From positions 1 through 62,888 of the forward strand of contig CAMDVN010000008.1 in assembly GCA_945877595.1 (NCBI GenBank): a stretch of DNA of 62,888 bases, read 5' to 3'. Source of the DNA: Cyanobium sp. NIES-981 (GTDB lineage Bacteria; Cyanobacteriota; Cyanobacteriia; PCC-6307; Cyanobiaceae). Below are positions 36,541 through 45,262 of this stretch, one piece after another. Position 1 is the stretch's first letter; each line of letters begins with the position of its first letter. A program made the position numbers and the translations under genes. The notes beneath the pieces were generated by a model. The model ran no database searches and was not told where the DNA came from. It saw nothing but the letters and a program-made list of their open reading frames with translations.

Positions 36541-36942
36541 TTAGGTCAGGCCACGCCCCAGCAGCAGGTCGCGGGCCCCGTTGACCAGTTGCATGGTGTC
36601 GTGGGCGCCGCCCCGGTCTGGGTGATGGTGGGCCGCGGCATCTTTCCAAGCCCGGGTGACCGCCGTGGCTTCGATCCGTCCGGAGAGCGGCAGGTGGAGT
36701 CGTTGGCGAGCCACGATGGCCTCGATGTCGGGATGCTTGCCGAGGGGGCCCCAATCGGCCTTACTCAGGGCAGGGCTTCGTTTTTTGCTGCCCTTGCGCT
36801 TGCCGGGCCGGGCCTTGCCCGCTGCCCCGAAGCCCCGGCTGGCCTCATTGGCCTCGCTGGCTTCGGTGCTGGAGGCGTCCTGAGGGTTGCGTGCCCGTGT
36901 TGCGATCAGGCCCTCTGGGCCGTTGGACAGGGTTTGCGGCAT
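36541..36942 (-). CDS. J-domain-like protein (partial DnaJ domain)
   Basis: 133 residues from ATG at MPQTLSNGPEG; a longer start at 37008 is possible. The N-terminal half is a basic Ala/Lys/Arg-rich linker (GKARPGKRKGSKKRSPALSKADW). The C-terminal half has AVTRAWKDAAAHHHPDRGGAHDTMQLVNGARDLLLG, the helix II-HPD-helix III part of a J-domain, so it may stimulate an Hsp70. Helix I is replaced by DIEAIVARQRLHLPLSGRIE. Cyanobacteria have several such stand-alone J proteins of unknown partner. Confidence 0.82.
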   Translation of the reverse strand: MPQTLSNGPEGLIATRARNPQDASSTEASEANEASRGFGAAGKARPGKRKGSKKRSPALSKADWGPLGKHPDIEAIVARQRLHLPLSGRIEATAVTRAWKDAAAHHHPDRGGAHDTMQLVNGARDLLLGRGLT

Positions 36943-37063
36943 GGCGTTGCGTGGCCCGACTGCTCTCCAGCCTCTTCGATCATCGGCTCGGACAACCGAA
37001 CCCTCCATCCGACCGCTGACTTTGTAACGTGATGTGAAGATCCGTTCTGAGTGGCGTTGCCCC

Positions 37064-37249
37064 GTGGAAAAGCTTTCGTTGTCGCGTCAGTTTTCGATTG
37101 AATCCCATGCGCGGGCCATCGATGCGTGCGACGACATCGACGAGCTGCGCAAAGCTGCCAAGAGCCTGTTGCAGGCGTGGCAGTTGCAGGCCTCGCTGAG
37201 CGAGGATTTCGCCGCCCAATTGATGGGACTCCAGCCGCGCACCTTCTGA
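37064..37249 (+). CDS. Small conserved hypothetical protein
   Basis: 61 residues from GTG (MEKLSLSRQF); the frame extends 10 codons to an ATG at 37034. It is a compact helical protein: IESHARAIDACDDIDELRKAAKSLLQAWQLQ and LSEDFAAQLMGLQPR. I do not recognise a function, though very similar short proteins are common in cyanobacteria. Divergent from the J-domain gene; convergent with aapP. Confidence 0.65.
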   Translation: MEKLSLSRQFSIESHARAIDACDDIDELRKAAKSLLQAWQLQASLSEDFAAQLMGLQPRTF

Positions 37250-37284
37250 TCCGGCCGTGGGCTGGGCGCTCACGCTCGTGTTGA

Positions 37285-38058
37285 TCAGGCGATCTGGCCG
37301 AGGAACTGCTTGCTGCGCTCGTGCTGGGGGTTGCTGAAGAACTGGTCCGGCGGTGCAACCTCCACGACCCTGCCTTCCGCCATCAGCACCACCCGGCTGG
37401 CCACCTGCCGCGCGAATTTGACCTCGTGGGTGACTACCACCATCGTCATGCCCTCCTTGGCGAGTTCGCGCATCACCTCGAGCACCTCTTGAACCATCTC
37501 GGGATCAAGGGCGCTGGTGGGCTCGTCAAACAGCATGATGCGCGGCTCCATGCACAGGGAGCGGGCGATCGCGACCCGCTGTTGCTGGCCACCGGAAAGC
37601 TGGCCCGGGTATTTGTGGGCCTGCTCATGGATGCCCACCCGCTCGAGGAGCTCCAAGGCCTGCGATTCCACCTGGTGCTGCGGACGCTGGCGCACCTTGA
37701 TGGGTGCCAGCGTGAGGTTTTCGAGCACGGTGAGGTGCGGAAACAGGTTGAACTGCTGGAACACCATGCCCACCTCGCGGCGGATGGCATCGATCTGGCG
37801 TAGATCGTCGCCGAGGGTGATGCCATCGACGGTGATCGTTCCGTGTTGAAACTCCTCCAGGCCGTTGAAGGTGCGCAGAAAGGTGCTCTTGCCGGACCCA
37901 GAGGGGCCCATGATCACCACCACTTCGCCTTGGTGCACGGTGAGGTCAACCCCCCGCAAGGCGTGGTAGCCATTGCCATACCACTTTTCGACCCCTTGGG
38001 CCTCAATCATCACGGCCCCCGCGATGGTGGTGCTGGTGGCTGCAGCGGGGCTGGTCAT
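37285..38058 (-). CDS. aapP: Amino-acid ABC transporter ATPase (AapP/BgtA type)
   Basis: 257 residues from ATG at MTSPAAATS, which overlaps the permease stop by four bases. Walker [11 protein letters not shown]-loop [18 protein letters not shown], signature [15 protein letters not shown], Walker [18 protein letters not shown] and H-loop [18 protein letters not shown]. This polar amino-acid ATPase drives the upstream AapQM permeases. In cyanobacteria the corresponding system is NatFGH-BgtA (N-II, acidic and neutral amino acids); substrate here is by homology. Confidence 0.95.
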   Translation of the reverse strand: MTSPAAATSTTIAGAVMIEAQGVEKWYGNGYHALRGVDLTVHQGEVVVIMGPSGSGKSTFLRTFNGLEEFQHGTITVDGITLGDDLRQIDAIRREVGMVFQQFNLFPHLTVLENLTLAPIKVRQRPQHQVESQALELLERVGIHEQAHKYPGQLSGGQQQRVAIARSLCMEPRIMLFDEPTSALDPEMVQEVLEVMRELAKEGMTMVVVTHEVKFARQVASRVVLMAEGRVVEVAPPDQFFSNPQHERSKQFLGQIA

Positions 38059-39296
38059 CGTGAGGCAGCGGGTTGGTGGTTGGGGTTGAGCCGGGTTTCT
38101 AGGGCACGGCTGCCGAGGCCCAAGGCCGCACAGCAGCACCAAAACAGCACCGCCAAGACCAGGTAGACCTCAGCATTTTTGCCGAGATAGGCCGGGTTGG
38201 CCATCACCGTTCGGGCCGTGCCGAGGAGATCCAGCAAGCCAATTAGCGAGAGCAGGGTCGTGTCTTGGAGCAGGGAAATGAACTGCCCCACGATGGCGGG
38301 CAGCGCCACCTTGAGGGCCTGGGGCAGCACCACGTGGATCAGGGCCTGGGGCAGCGGCAGCCCCAGCGAGCGGGCTGCCTCCAATTGGCCAGCGGGGATG
38401 GCCGCGAGGCCAGAGCGCACGGCTTCGGCCACGTAGGCGGCAGCAAAGAAGGTCAAGATCCAGGCTGCCCGCCACACCCGATCGGGGGCCAGACCGCCGG
38501 GCAACAGAAAGCCCAGGATGTTTTGACCCAGGAACAGCAGGGTGATCAGGGGCGCCCCCCGAATGAACTCGATGTAGAGCACTGAGCCCCAGCGCAACAA
38601 CGGCAGGGCGCTGCGGCGCCCCAGGGCCAGCCCCACCCCCAGGGGGAAGCAGAGCAGGATCGCAAAACTGGCCTGCAGCAGGGTGAGCAGCAACCCACCC
38701 CACGCGGAGGGGGCCACCCGCACCAGACCCAGCCCGCCGCTGATCAACACCAGGCCCGCTCCATACAGCAGGGGCCAGATCACGGGCACCCAGCGGCGCC
38801 ATGGCCGCGGGATGGCCTGGCCCCAGCGGCCGGCTGCCCAGCGGCACAGCACCAGCAGCCCCGTGATGCACCACCAGCGCATCTGGATGTTCAAGCTGAG
38901 CTGTAGCAGCAGGGGCAGCACCACGGCCAGTCCGACCAGCAGCACCACGGCGATGCGGTCGTGGCGGGGCCAGAGGCGCAGGGGGTGATCGGGCCGCGGC
39001 AAACCCCGCAGTAGGCCCCAGCTCAAGCCACTCGCCAGGGCCAGCAGGGTGGTGAGCAGCCACAGGCGCCACTGCTGGTCCAGGGGGTAGCGGCCAACGG
39101 CCAACAGGGTGCTGTTGGCCTGGATCACCGCCCATTGGGCCTGGACGACGGCCCAGCGCAGCAGTGCCAGCCCCAGAAACGCCATGGCCGTGATCAGGCC
39201 CACCGAGATCAGCCCATCGAGGCGGCTCGCAAATAACTCACGGCGCAGATGCCGCAACGGGCCCTGACGCACCATGGGCGGAGGTGCACTGGTCAT
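38055..39296 (-). CDS. aapM: Amino-acid ABC transporter permease AapM
   Basis: 413 residues. An N-terminal part with several membrane helices precedes a HisM-type permease core: ASFAILLCFPLGVGLALGRRS, VLYIEFIRGAPLITLLFL and the EAA loop SGLAAIPAGQLEAARSLGLPLPQALIHVVLPQALKVALPAIVGQFISLLQDTTLLS in pieces over residues ~300-370. It pairs with AapQ. It is separated from aapQ by 1 nt and overlaps aapP. Confidence 0.93.
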   Translation of the reverse strand: MTSAPPPMVRQGPLRHLRRELFASRLDGLISVGLITAMAFLGLALLRWAVVQAQWAVIQANSTLLAVGRYPLDQQWRLWLLTTLLALASGLSWGLLRGLPRPDHPLRLWPRHDRIAVVLLVGLAVVLPLLLQLSLNIQMRWWCITGLLVLCRWAAGRWGQAIPRPWRRWVPVIWPLLYGAGLVLISGGLGLVRVAPSAWGGLLLTLLQASFAILLCFPLGVGLALGRRSALPLLRWGSVLYIEFIRGAPLITLLFLGQNILGFLLPGGLAPDRVWRAAWILTFFAAAYVAEAVRSGLAAIPAGQLEAARSLGLPLPQALIHVVLPQALKVALPAIVGQFISLLQDTTLLSLIGLLDLLGTARTVMANPAYLGKNAEVYLVLAVLFWCCCAALGLGSRALETRLNPNHQPAASR

Positions 39297-39297
39297 C

Positions 39298-40293
39298 TCA
39301 GCGCTCCCTCAACTGGACCAGTCGATTGAGACCGTTCATCAAAGCGGAGATCACCAGGTCAATCACCAGGTACGAAGCCAGCAGGATCAGCACCACTTCC
39401 ACGGCCCGGCCCGTCTGATTGAGGGTGGTTTCGGCCACGGAGTAGAGGTCGGTGTATCCGCAGGCCACGGCCAGGGAGGAGCCCTTCGCCAGAGAGATGT
39501 ATTGGCTGTTGAGCGCGGGCACGATGACCCGCAGGGCCTGGGGCACCACAATGCGGCGCAGGGTCAGGGCCTGTCCCAGACCCAGTGAGCGGGCGGCTTC
39601 CCACTGGCCTTGGGGAACCGCGGCAACCCCGCCGCGCACCACCTCGGCGATGAAAGCGCCGGTGTAGACCACCAGGCCGGTGAGCAGCGAGGCGAATTCC
39701 ACCGACATGCGCAGCGGGGCCTGCCACACGTCATTGACGAGTTGGGGTTGGCCCAGATAGAGCCCCGATTTAGCCAGCACCAGGCCCGGTAGTTGCACGG
39801 CCGCCGCGCCATTGGGCAGGGCCAAGAACACCACGAAATACCAGAACAGCAACTGCAGTAGTAGGGGAATGTTGCGGATCAGATCCACATAGAGGCGAGC
39901 CAGCCCTCGCAGCAGTCCATTGGAGCTGAACGCGGCCATGCCCGTGGCGGTGCCGAGTGCGGTGGCGCCGATCAAACCCAGCACCACCACCTGCAACGTG
40001 TTGACCAGCCCGGCCAGCAGCCCCCGCCAGTAGGGCATCGAGGCATTGAAGGGAAGCGTGGTTTCGGCGATTTCGAAACCGGCCGGATTGTGCAACCAGC
40101 TCCAGGTGAGCAAGAGGCCGGCATTGGTGAGGTTGCGCACGAGGTTGCCGAGCAGGAACGCCACCAGCACCAGCACCAGCAGCCCCACCGCACCCTGCAC
40201 CAACCAGGGCAGCAGACGCCGGTGGCGCCACCAAGGGGTGGTGAGCGGGGTGGCGAGCGGGGTGGTCGCCAGCCCCTGGGGCAGTCGTGTCAT
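39298..40293 (-). CDS. aapQ: Amino-acid ABC transporter permease AapQ
   Basis: 331 residues. About eight hydrophobic segments; the permease core has VDLIRNIPLLLQLLFWYF and the EAA loop GGVAAVPQGQWEAARSLGLGQALTLRRIVVPQALRVIVPALNSQYISLAKGSSLAVACGY (split over residues ~215-280). ETTLPFNASMPYWRGLLAGLVNTL in the middle is typical of AapQ. Starts with an overlap onto the binding-protein stop (ATGA). Confidence 0.93.
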   Translation of the reverse strand: MTRLPQGLATTPLATPLTTPWWRHRRLLPWLVQGAVGLLVLVLVAFLLGNLVRNLTNAGLLLTWSWLHNPAGFEIAETTLPFNASMPYWRGLLAGLVNTLQVVVLGLIGATALGTATGMAAFSSNGLLRGLARLYVDLIRNIPLLLQLLFWYFVVFLALPNGAAAVQLPGLVLAKSGLYLGQPQLVNDVWQAPLRMSVEFASLLTGLVVYTGAFIAEVVRGGVAAVPQGQWEAARSLGLGQALTLRRIVVPQALRVIVPALNSQYISLAKGSSLAVACGYTDLYSVAETTLNQTGRAVEVVLILLASYLVIDLVISALMNGLNRLVQLRER

Positions 40294-41375
40294 CGGAAGG
40301 GGGGTGAATAGATCAGGCCCCCCTGGGTCCAGAGGCGGTTGTCGCCCCGCTCCAGCTTCAGTTTCGAGCCTTGGCCCACGTTGCGCTCGAAGATCTCGCC
40401 GTAGTTGCCCACGGCGCGGATGGCCTGAACGACGAAGTCGGCGGGCAGCCCGAGTTGGCGGCCAAAGTCACCGTCAATGCCAAGGAAACGACGCAGCTCG
40501 GCCTTGCGGGGGTTGGCCTTGGCTTCGACCACCTTGGCCTCCACATTGGCCTGGGTCACCCCCATTTCCTCAGCTTGCATGAGGCCGTAGAGGGTCCAGC
40601 GCACGGCATCGGCCCAGGCGGGGTCGGCATTGACCGTGGCTGGGGTGAGGGGTTCCTTGCTGAGCACCATCGGCAACAGGGTGTGCTCCTCGGGTTTGGG
40701 GAAGGTGCTGCGCTGGGCCGCCATCTGGGAGCGGTCGGTGCTGACCGCAGCGCACCGACCACTGCGATAGGCGGCATACACCTGATCGAGGGTCTGGAAT
40801 TTGAGGGGGGTGAAGGGGATGCCCTGCTCGCGCATGCGGTCGGCCAGGTTCAGTTCACTGGTGGTGCCACCCGGAACGCAGATCGGTTTGCCGGCCAGAT
40901 CCTTGAGCTGACGGATGCCACTGGCGGCGGGCACCATCACGGCCTGGCCGTCATAGAAGGTTGTGGGCGCAAAGCTCAGCCCGTTTCCCCCGGCCGCATC
41001 GCGGCTGAGCGTCATGGTGGTGTTGCGTGCCAGCAGGTCGACCTCCCCACTGGAGAGCGCCGCGAAGCGCTCGCTGGGGTTCAGATCGCGAAACTCCACC
41101 TTGTCGCCAGGGCCGAGCAGGGCTGCGGCCACGGCCCGGCAGGTGTCGGCGTCGAGCCCGGCGTAGCGGCCATCGGAGCCCAGAAAGCCAAATCCCGGCA
41201 ACTTGCCATCGGTGCCACAGATCAAGGAGCCGCGGGCCTTGATCATCGCCATTTTGGGGCTTTGAACGCCGCTGCCACGTCCTCCGTCCCCATCGGCACA
41301 GCCCGCCAAGGAACCCGACAAGGTGAGGGCCCCCACCAGGGACCAGCCAGCCTTGAGCCAGCGCTGCAGGGGCAT
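40290..41375 (-). CDS. aapJ: Amino-acid ABC transporter binding lipoprotein (AapJ/NatF type)
   Basis: 361 residues, first gene of the aapJQMP operon. The signal peptide ends in a lipobox SLAGC, so the protein is probably lipid-anchored. The binding fold has SLICGTDGKLPGFGFLGSDGRYAGLDADTCRAVAAALLG, VEFRDLNPSERFAALSSGEVDLLARNTTMTLSRDA, PICVPGGTTSELNLAD and the C-terminal LGLPADFVVQAIRAVGNYGEIFERNVG of AapJ. General L-amino-acid uptake is expected. A 36-bp spacer separates it from the dedA gene on the same strand. Confidence 0.94.
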   Translation of the reverse strand: MPLQRWLKAGWSLVGALTLSGSLAGCADGDGGRGSGVQSPKMAMIKARGSLICGTDGKLPGFGFLGSDGRYAGLDADTCRAVAAALLGPGDKVEFRDLNPSERFAALSSGEVDLLARNTTMTLSRDAAGGNGLSFAPTTFYDGQAVMVPAASGIRQLKDLAGKPICVPGGTTSELNLADRMREQGIPFTPLKFQTLDQVYAAYRSGRCAAVSTDRSQMAAQRSTFPKPEEHTLLPMVLSKEPLTPATVNADPAWADAVRWTLYGLMQAEEMGVTQANVEAKVVEAKANPRKAELRRFLGIDGDFGRQLGLPADFVVQAIRAVGNYGEIFERNVGQGSKLKLERGDNRLWTQGGLIYSPPFR

Positions 41376-41411
41376 GGCAACGAAATGTCTGTTGGCAGGA
41401 GTTTGGCAGGA

Positions 41412-42035
41412 CTAAGGGCCATTGTTTGGATCGAGCTGGCGCTGCTCCCACCAGGCCAGCCACCTGGGCACCAGCACGATCAGCACCGCGAGCAGCAAGA
41501 GGCCGAGGCCAAATTCCACGAGCCCCCGCAGCATCCGTTCCAGAGGGATCCAGCGGCCGCCCAGCCAGGCCAGGCCCACCATGGTGCTGGCCCACAGCAC
41601 GGCACCGGCGGCGTTGCACAGCAGAAAACGGCGGTAAGGCATGCCAACGGCCCCCGCCATCGGCCCGGCCAGCACCCGCAACACCGCCACAAAACGCCCC
41701 AGGAACACCGATTTGCCGGCATGGCGCAAAAAACGCAGCCGCTGGCGCTCCAATTGTTCGGGGGATTGCCGTACGAGGCGACCCACGCGTAACAGGAAAG
41801 CCCAGCCCACCCGCCGCCCGATCCAGTAGCCAAGGGTGTCGCCGAGCATGGCACCAGTGGCGGCTGCACCAACGACCCCCAGTCCATTCAATTGGCCGCT
41901 GCCGGCGGCGTAGCCGCCCAGCAGGGTGATGGTTTCACCGGGCAGGGGCAAGCCGGCGCTCTCGAGCAGCATCGCCGCAAAGATGATCCCGTAGCCCCAG
42001 GACTGGAGCAGCTCCCGAAGGCTGGCGATGTCCAT
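41412..42035 (-). CDS. DedA-family membrane protein
   Basis: 207 residues with four to five membrane helices. LESAGLPLPGETITLLGGYAAGSG is the DedA re-entrant loop with the conserved Glu, and FLRHAGKSVFLGRFVAVLRVLAGPMAGAVGMPYRRFLLCNAAGAVLW is the second signature with the essential Arg residues. DedA proteins support membrane potential and lipid carrier recycling (some flip undecaprenyl phosphate). It starts 14 bp after cupS, so it may be the last gene of the CO2-uptake transcript. Confidence 0.92.
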   Translation of the reverse strand: MDIASLRELLQSWGYGIIFAAMLLESAGLPLPGETITLLGGYAAGSGQLNGLGVVGAAATGAMLGDTLGYWIGRRVGWAFLLRVGRLVRQSPEQLERQRLRFLRHAGKSVFLGRFVAVLRVLAGPMAGAVGMPYRRFLLCNAAGAVLWASTMVGLAWLGGRWIPLERMLRGLVEFGLGLLLLAVLIVLVPRWLAWWEQRQLDPNNGP

Positions 42036-42049
42036 TGGCGGGAGCCCTG

Positions 42050-42451
42050 CTAGCCGGGCAGCAGGACGCGATCGATCACGTGCACCACACCGTTGTCACA
42101 GACGATGTTGGCATTGATCACGGTGGCGTTCTTCACCTCAAAGGGTTCATGGCAGCGGATCGGGATTGGAGCGCCCTCGAGGCTGTCCCACGCAGGTTGA
42201 CGGATCAGCTCCTCCTGGAGGCGGGCCCCGCTCACTACGTGATATTTAAGGATTCGCGCCAGCTGGGGAGGATTGTCGACCAGGGTTTGCACCGTGCTGG
42301 GGGGCAGGGCAGCAAAAGCAGCGTCGACCGGGGCCAACACGGTGAAGGGACCAGTCCCCTCAAGGGCGTTGCGCAAGCCGGCGGCATCCACGGCCGCCAG
42401 GAGGGTGCCGAAACATCCGGCATCAGCCGCGGTTTCGAGGATGGTGGCCAT
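42050..42451 (-). CDS. cupS: Fasciclin-domain protein CupS of NDH-1MS
   Basis: 133 residues, a single fasciclin (FAS1) domain without signal peptide: ILETAADAGCFGTLLAAVDAAGLRNALEGTGPFTVLAPVDAAFAALP (H1 region), LARILKYHVVSGARL, then TVINANIVCDNGVVHVIDRVLLPG (H2). In Synechocystis and Thermosynechococcus CupS is the small subunit of the inducible high-affinity CO2 hydration complex. Its position right after cupA supports the name rather than a generic FAS1 protein. Confidence 0.9.
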   Translation of the reverse strand: MATILETAADAGCFGTLLAAVDAAGLRNALEGTGPFTVLAPVDAAFAALPPSTVQTLVDNPPQLARILKYHVVSGARLQEELIRQPAWDSLEGAPIPIRCHEPFEVKNATVINANIVCDNGVVHVIDRVLLPG

Positions 42452-42509
42452 GGCGAGCAGAAGGCAGGGCGGTGAAGTGGATCGAGATGGGGTTCCTGAT
42501 GCGGGTAAC

Positions 42510-43775
42510 TCAGCGGTAGTGAGCCGTCTGGATTTCGCCCAGACGCGCCTCGGGCCTCAGGAATCGATCCATCTGGGCCTCGAAGAATTGGCGGTTGGCT
42601 TTGAGATGGTCTGGATTGGTGTCATCGAGGGGGTAGAGCAGGGCTGCTCGGAGTGCCTGGATGACCGCTGAGGTGACGTTGTACATGGAGCGCTGAAAAC
42701 TCACGCCCAGTTGAATCAAGACGTCGGACTCACCACGTCCGTGCTGGCTGTAGTCCTCTTTGAGGTAGGGAGGCAGGAAATGCACCATGTCCTGCATGAG
42801 CAGGGTTGGTGGGATGCCGGCCGATCCCACGGGAAAGAGATCGGCGTAGAGAATGCCGTAATGGAAATCGGCTTGCTGATCGGGCACCTGGTTGGCCTGA
42901 GCGTTGTAACTTTTGGTGCCTCGAAATGGAGAGGTTCGGTAAAAGACCGCTTCCACATAAGGAAGTGCCGCTTCATAGAGCCAGGTGAATCCCTCGGATT
43001 TGGGGACAATCTCAAAGCACTCGCCCTCGATCATCACGTTGTGGTAGATCGGTCGACCTGCAATTGCAAAAATGCCGTTGACGAGAAAGTCCATGGCCTC
43101 GGGAACGCTGGTCAGCTTCCCTTCGTCATAGAGGTCGCTCATTTCAAAGAACACCGGTGCCATCACTTCCCAGAACAGGCCCAGGTTGGCGTAGTAGCTG
43201 AGTTGCTTGACTTTTTCGAGCATCATCTCCGGCCATAGCTTGTACAGCCCAAGCATCAGGGGATTGCGGCGGAAATAGGCCTTGATAGCCCGATCGGCAT
43301 TGGCCCGGTAGGGCTCTGAGTCGAGGTAGTCATTGAAGCGACCTCCCATGCCCTGGTGCCAAAACATCGCCTGCATGCAGGCCTCGGCGAATTCCATGTT
43401 GATCCGGTCGTGCCAGAGGTGATGGAGGAGGCGCGGCATGGCCCCCATCTCGCCCTTGGCCATGAAGGCCAGCAGTTCTGGATGGGCCGAGGCCTCGCCA
43501 CGCCAGATGCGGGGAGAGCCCGCAGGGCCGGCATAGCTGTTGGGTCGATCGAGGTACTCCTGCGGCAGGAGATATTTGAAGGCCGGCAGTGGATTGAGAA
43601 AGACCTGTTCGGCGATGTAGAGCAGATCCCGCCAATAGAAATCCATCGGCACGGCGTAGGCCTTGTAGATGCCGATGATCTGTTTGAGGTTGTTGGGGCT
43701 GTCGGGCAGCATCGAGCCGCCGGCCTCGAGCCGATGAATCACATCGGCCCAGCGGTGCTGCGAAGGCGAAATCAT
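42510..43775 (-). CDS. cupA: CO2 hydration protein CupA (ChpY)
   Basis: 421 residues. HRLEAGGSMLPDSPNNLKQIIGIYKAYAVPMDFYWRDLLYIAEQVFLNPL and the later WEVMAPVFFEMSDLYDEG, AGRPIYHNVMIEGE and FYRTSPFRGTKSYNAQ segments belong to the CupA/CupB (ChpY/ChpX) family. It docks on the NdhF3/NdhD3 membrane arm and turns CO2 into bicarbonate, probably through a Zn site. Conserved His and Cys candidates are in LLHHLWHDR, FWHQGMG and EGECFEIV. It overlaps ndhD3 by four bases. CupA rather than CupB is chosen because cupS and ndhF3/ndhD3 flank it. Confidence 0.93.
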   Translation of the reverse strand: MISPSQHRWADVIHRLEAGGSMLPDSPNNLKQIIGIYKAYAVPMDFYWRDLLYIAEQVFLNPLPAFKYLLPQEYLDRPNSYAGPAGSPRIWRGEASAHPELLAFMAKGEMGAMPRLLHHLWHDRINMEFAEACMQAMFWHQGMGGRFNDYLDSEPYRANADRAIKAYFRRNPLMLGLYKLWPEMMLEKVKQLSYYANLGLFWEVMAPVFFEMSDLYDEGKLTSVPEAMDFLVNGIFAIAGRPIYHNVMIEGECFEIVPKSEGFTWLYEAALPYVEAVFYRTSPFRGTKSYNAQANQVPDQQADFHYGILYADLFPVGSAGIPPTLLMQDMVHFLPPYLKEDYSQHGRGESDVLIQLGVSFQRSMYNVTSAVIQALRAALLYPLDDTNPDHLKANRQFFEAQMDRFLRPEARLGEIQTAHYR

Positions 43776-45262
43776 GACGGCAGAACGGTCTGGGAGATCA
43801 CAGATGAAGCCGATAAGGGGGCGCGCAAGGCCATGGCGGCTGTGGTTGGCTCGCTCCAGCCGGTGATGGCCGTGGGCCAGAGACCGGCCACCACCACCAG
43901 AGCGGTGAGCAGCAGCAGCGGCACCCGCTCGCCCCAGTGGGTGGTGGGCCAGTGGGCACGGGCGTTGTCGAGGCGGCCGAAGCCCACGCGGTTGTAGAGC
44001 CGCACGGCATAGACAGCCGTTAACCCGGACGCCACCAGGCAGACCAGGGTGGGCAGGGGAAAGGCCTGCCAGCTGCCCTCAAAGACCAGCAGTTCGGCGG
44101 GGAAGCCCACCAGGCCAGGGATGCCAGCTGCGGCCATCAGGGCCAACAGCAACATCCCCGACGTGAAGGGCAAACCTCGTAGCGGATTCATCAGACCAGA
44201 GAGCTCGGCGATGGAGCTGGTGCCGGTTTTGCGCTCGATTAGGCCCACGCAGCCAAACAGCAGGGCCACAATCAGGCCGTGGGCCAGGATCTGGGCCATG
44301 GCTCCCTGCAGCCCCATCGGTGTGGCGGCAGCCAGGGCCAGCACCAACAGCCCCATATGGCCTAGGGAGCTGTAGGCCATCAGCCGACGGATGTCGGTTT
44401 GGGCAATCGCGTTGAGGGCTCCATAGATCGCGCTCAGGGCGCCGGCCGCCGCAATCCAGGGAGACCAGGCCAGCCAGCTGTCGCCCAGCATCCCCACGCC
44501 AAAGCGCAGTAGCCCGTAGGCCCCCAACTTGGAGACCACGCCACTGAGCACCATCACCACCGGGATCGGTGCCTCGGCGTAGGTCAAGGGCTGCCAGCCG
44601 TGCAGCGGTGCGATCGGCAGCTTGAGGCCAAAGCCGAGCAACAACAGGGCCAGGATCCAGCGGCTCTGGGCCGGCGAGAGCTCGGCATGGGCCAGGGCCT
44701 CATAACTGAAATCCAACCCATTGGCGTTGAACCAGCCCAGGGCCAACACGGCGGCCAGCAGGGACAGGCCCGAGGCGGCGCCATAGAGCAGAAAGCGGAT
44801 CGCCGCACCGGCGCGCCGCTCGCCCCCCCAGATCGCCACCAGCAGGGTGGTGGGGATCAGCACCAGCTCAAAGGCCAGCACAAACAGCAGCGCATTGCGG
44901 GCCATGAAGGCCCCGATTGCGCCGAGGTTGGTGGCCAGCAGCAGGGAGAAGAACAGGCGTGAACGGGGCTGGTCAGCCGAGGCGCTCAGGATCGCCATGC
45001 CGCTGATCAGGGCGGCCAGCAGCACCAGGGGAAGGGAGAGGCCATCGAGGCCCAGATCAACAGCCAGGCCCAGCTTCGGCACCCAGTCGAGGTGAAGGTC
45101 GGCGGGGAGATGGCGCCAGCAGAGCAGGGCCGCCATCAGTTGGATGGCCGGGGCCACGGCAGCCACGCTGCGGATCAGACCGGGCCTTGCGGGCAGGAGG
45201 GGCAGGACCAGGGCCAGCAGCGCGGCCGCGCCTGGAATCAGCAGCAGTAAGACGGTCATCAT
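43772..45262 (-). CDS. ndhD3: NDH-1 subunit NdhD3
   Basis: About 496 residues, 14 predicted membrane helices, of the Mrp/NuoM antiporter-like proton-pump family. ARNALLFVLAFELVLIPTTLLVAIWGGERR holds the conserved Glu, LPIAPLHGWQPLTYAEAPIPVVMVLSGVVSKLGAYGLLRFG holds the conserved Lys/His region in discontinuous helices, and IYGALNAIAQTDIRRLMAYSSLGHMGLLVL follows. Start: ATG at 45260-45262, overlapping the ndhF3 stop (ATGA). It belongs to the specialised D3/F3 set that drives CO2 uptake, given its downstream cupA and cupS. Confidence 0.94.
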   Translation of the reverse strand: MMTVLLLLIPGAAALLALVLPLLPARPGLIRSVAAVAPAIQLMAALLCWRHLPADLHLDWVPKLGLAVDLGLDGLSLPLVLLAALISGMAILSASADQPRSRLFFSLLLATNLGAIGAFMARNALLFVLAFELVLIPTTLLVAIWGGERRAGAAIRFLLYGAASGLSLLAAVLALGWFNANGLDFSYEALAHAELSPAQSRWILALLLLGFGLKLPIAPLHGWQPLTYAEAPIPVVMVLSGVVSKLGAYGLLRFGVGMLGDSWLAWSPWIAAAGALSAIYGALNAIAQTDIRRLMAYSSLGHMGLLVLALAAATPMGLQGAMAQILAHGLIVALLFGCVGLIERKTGTSSIAELSGLMNPLRGLPFTSGMLLLALMAAAGIPGLVGFPAELLVFEGSWQAFPLPTLVCLVASGLTAVYAVRLYNRVGFGRLDNARAHWPTTHWGERVPLLLLTALVVVAGLWPTAITGWSEPTTAAMALRAPLSASSVISQTVLPS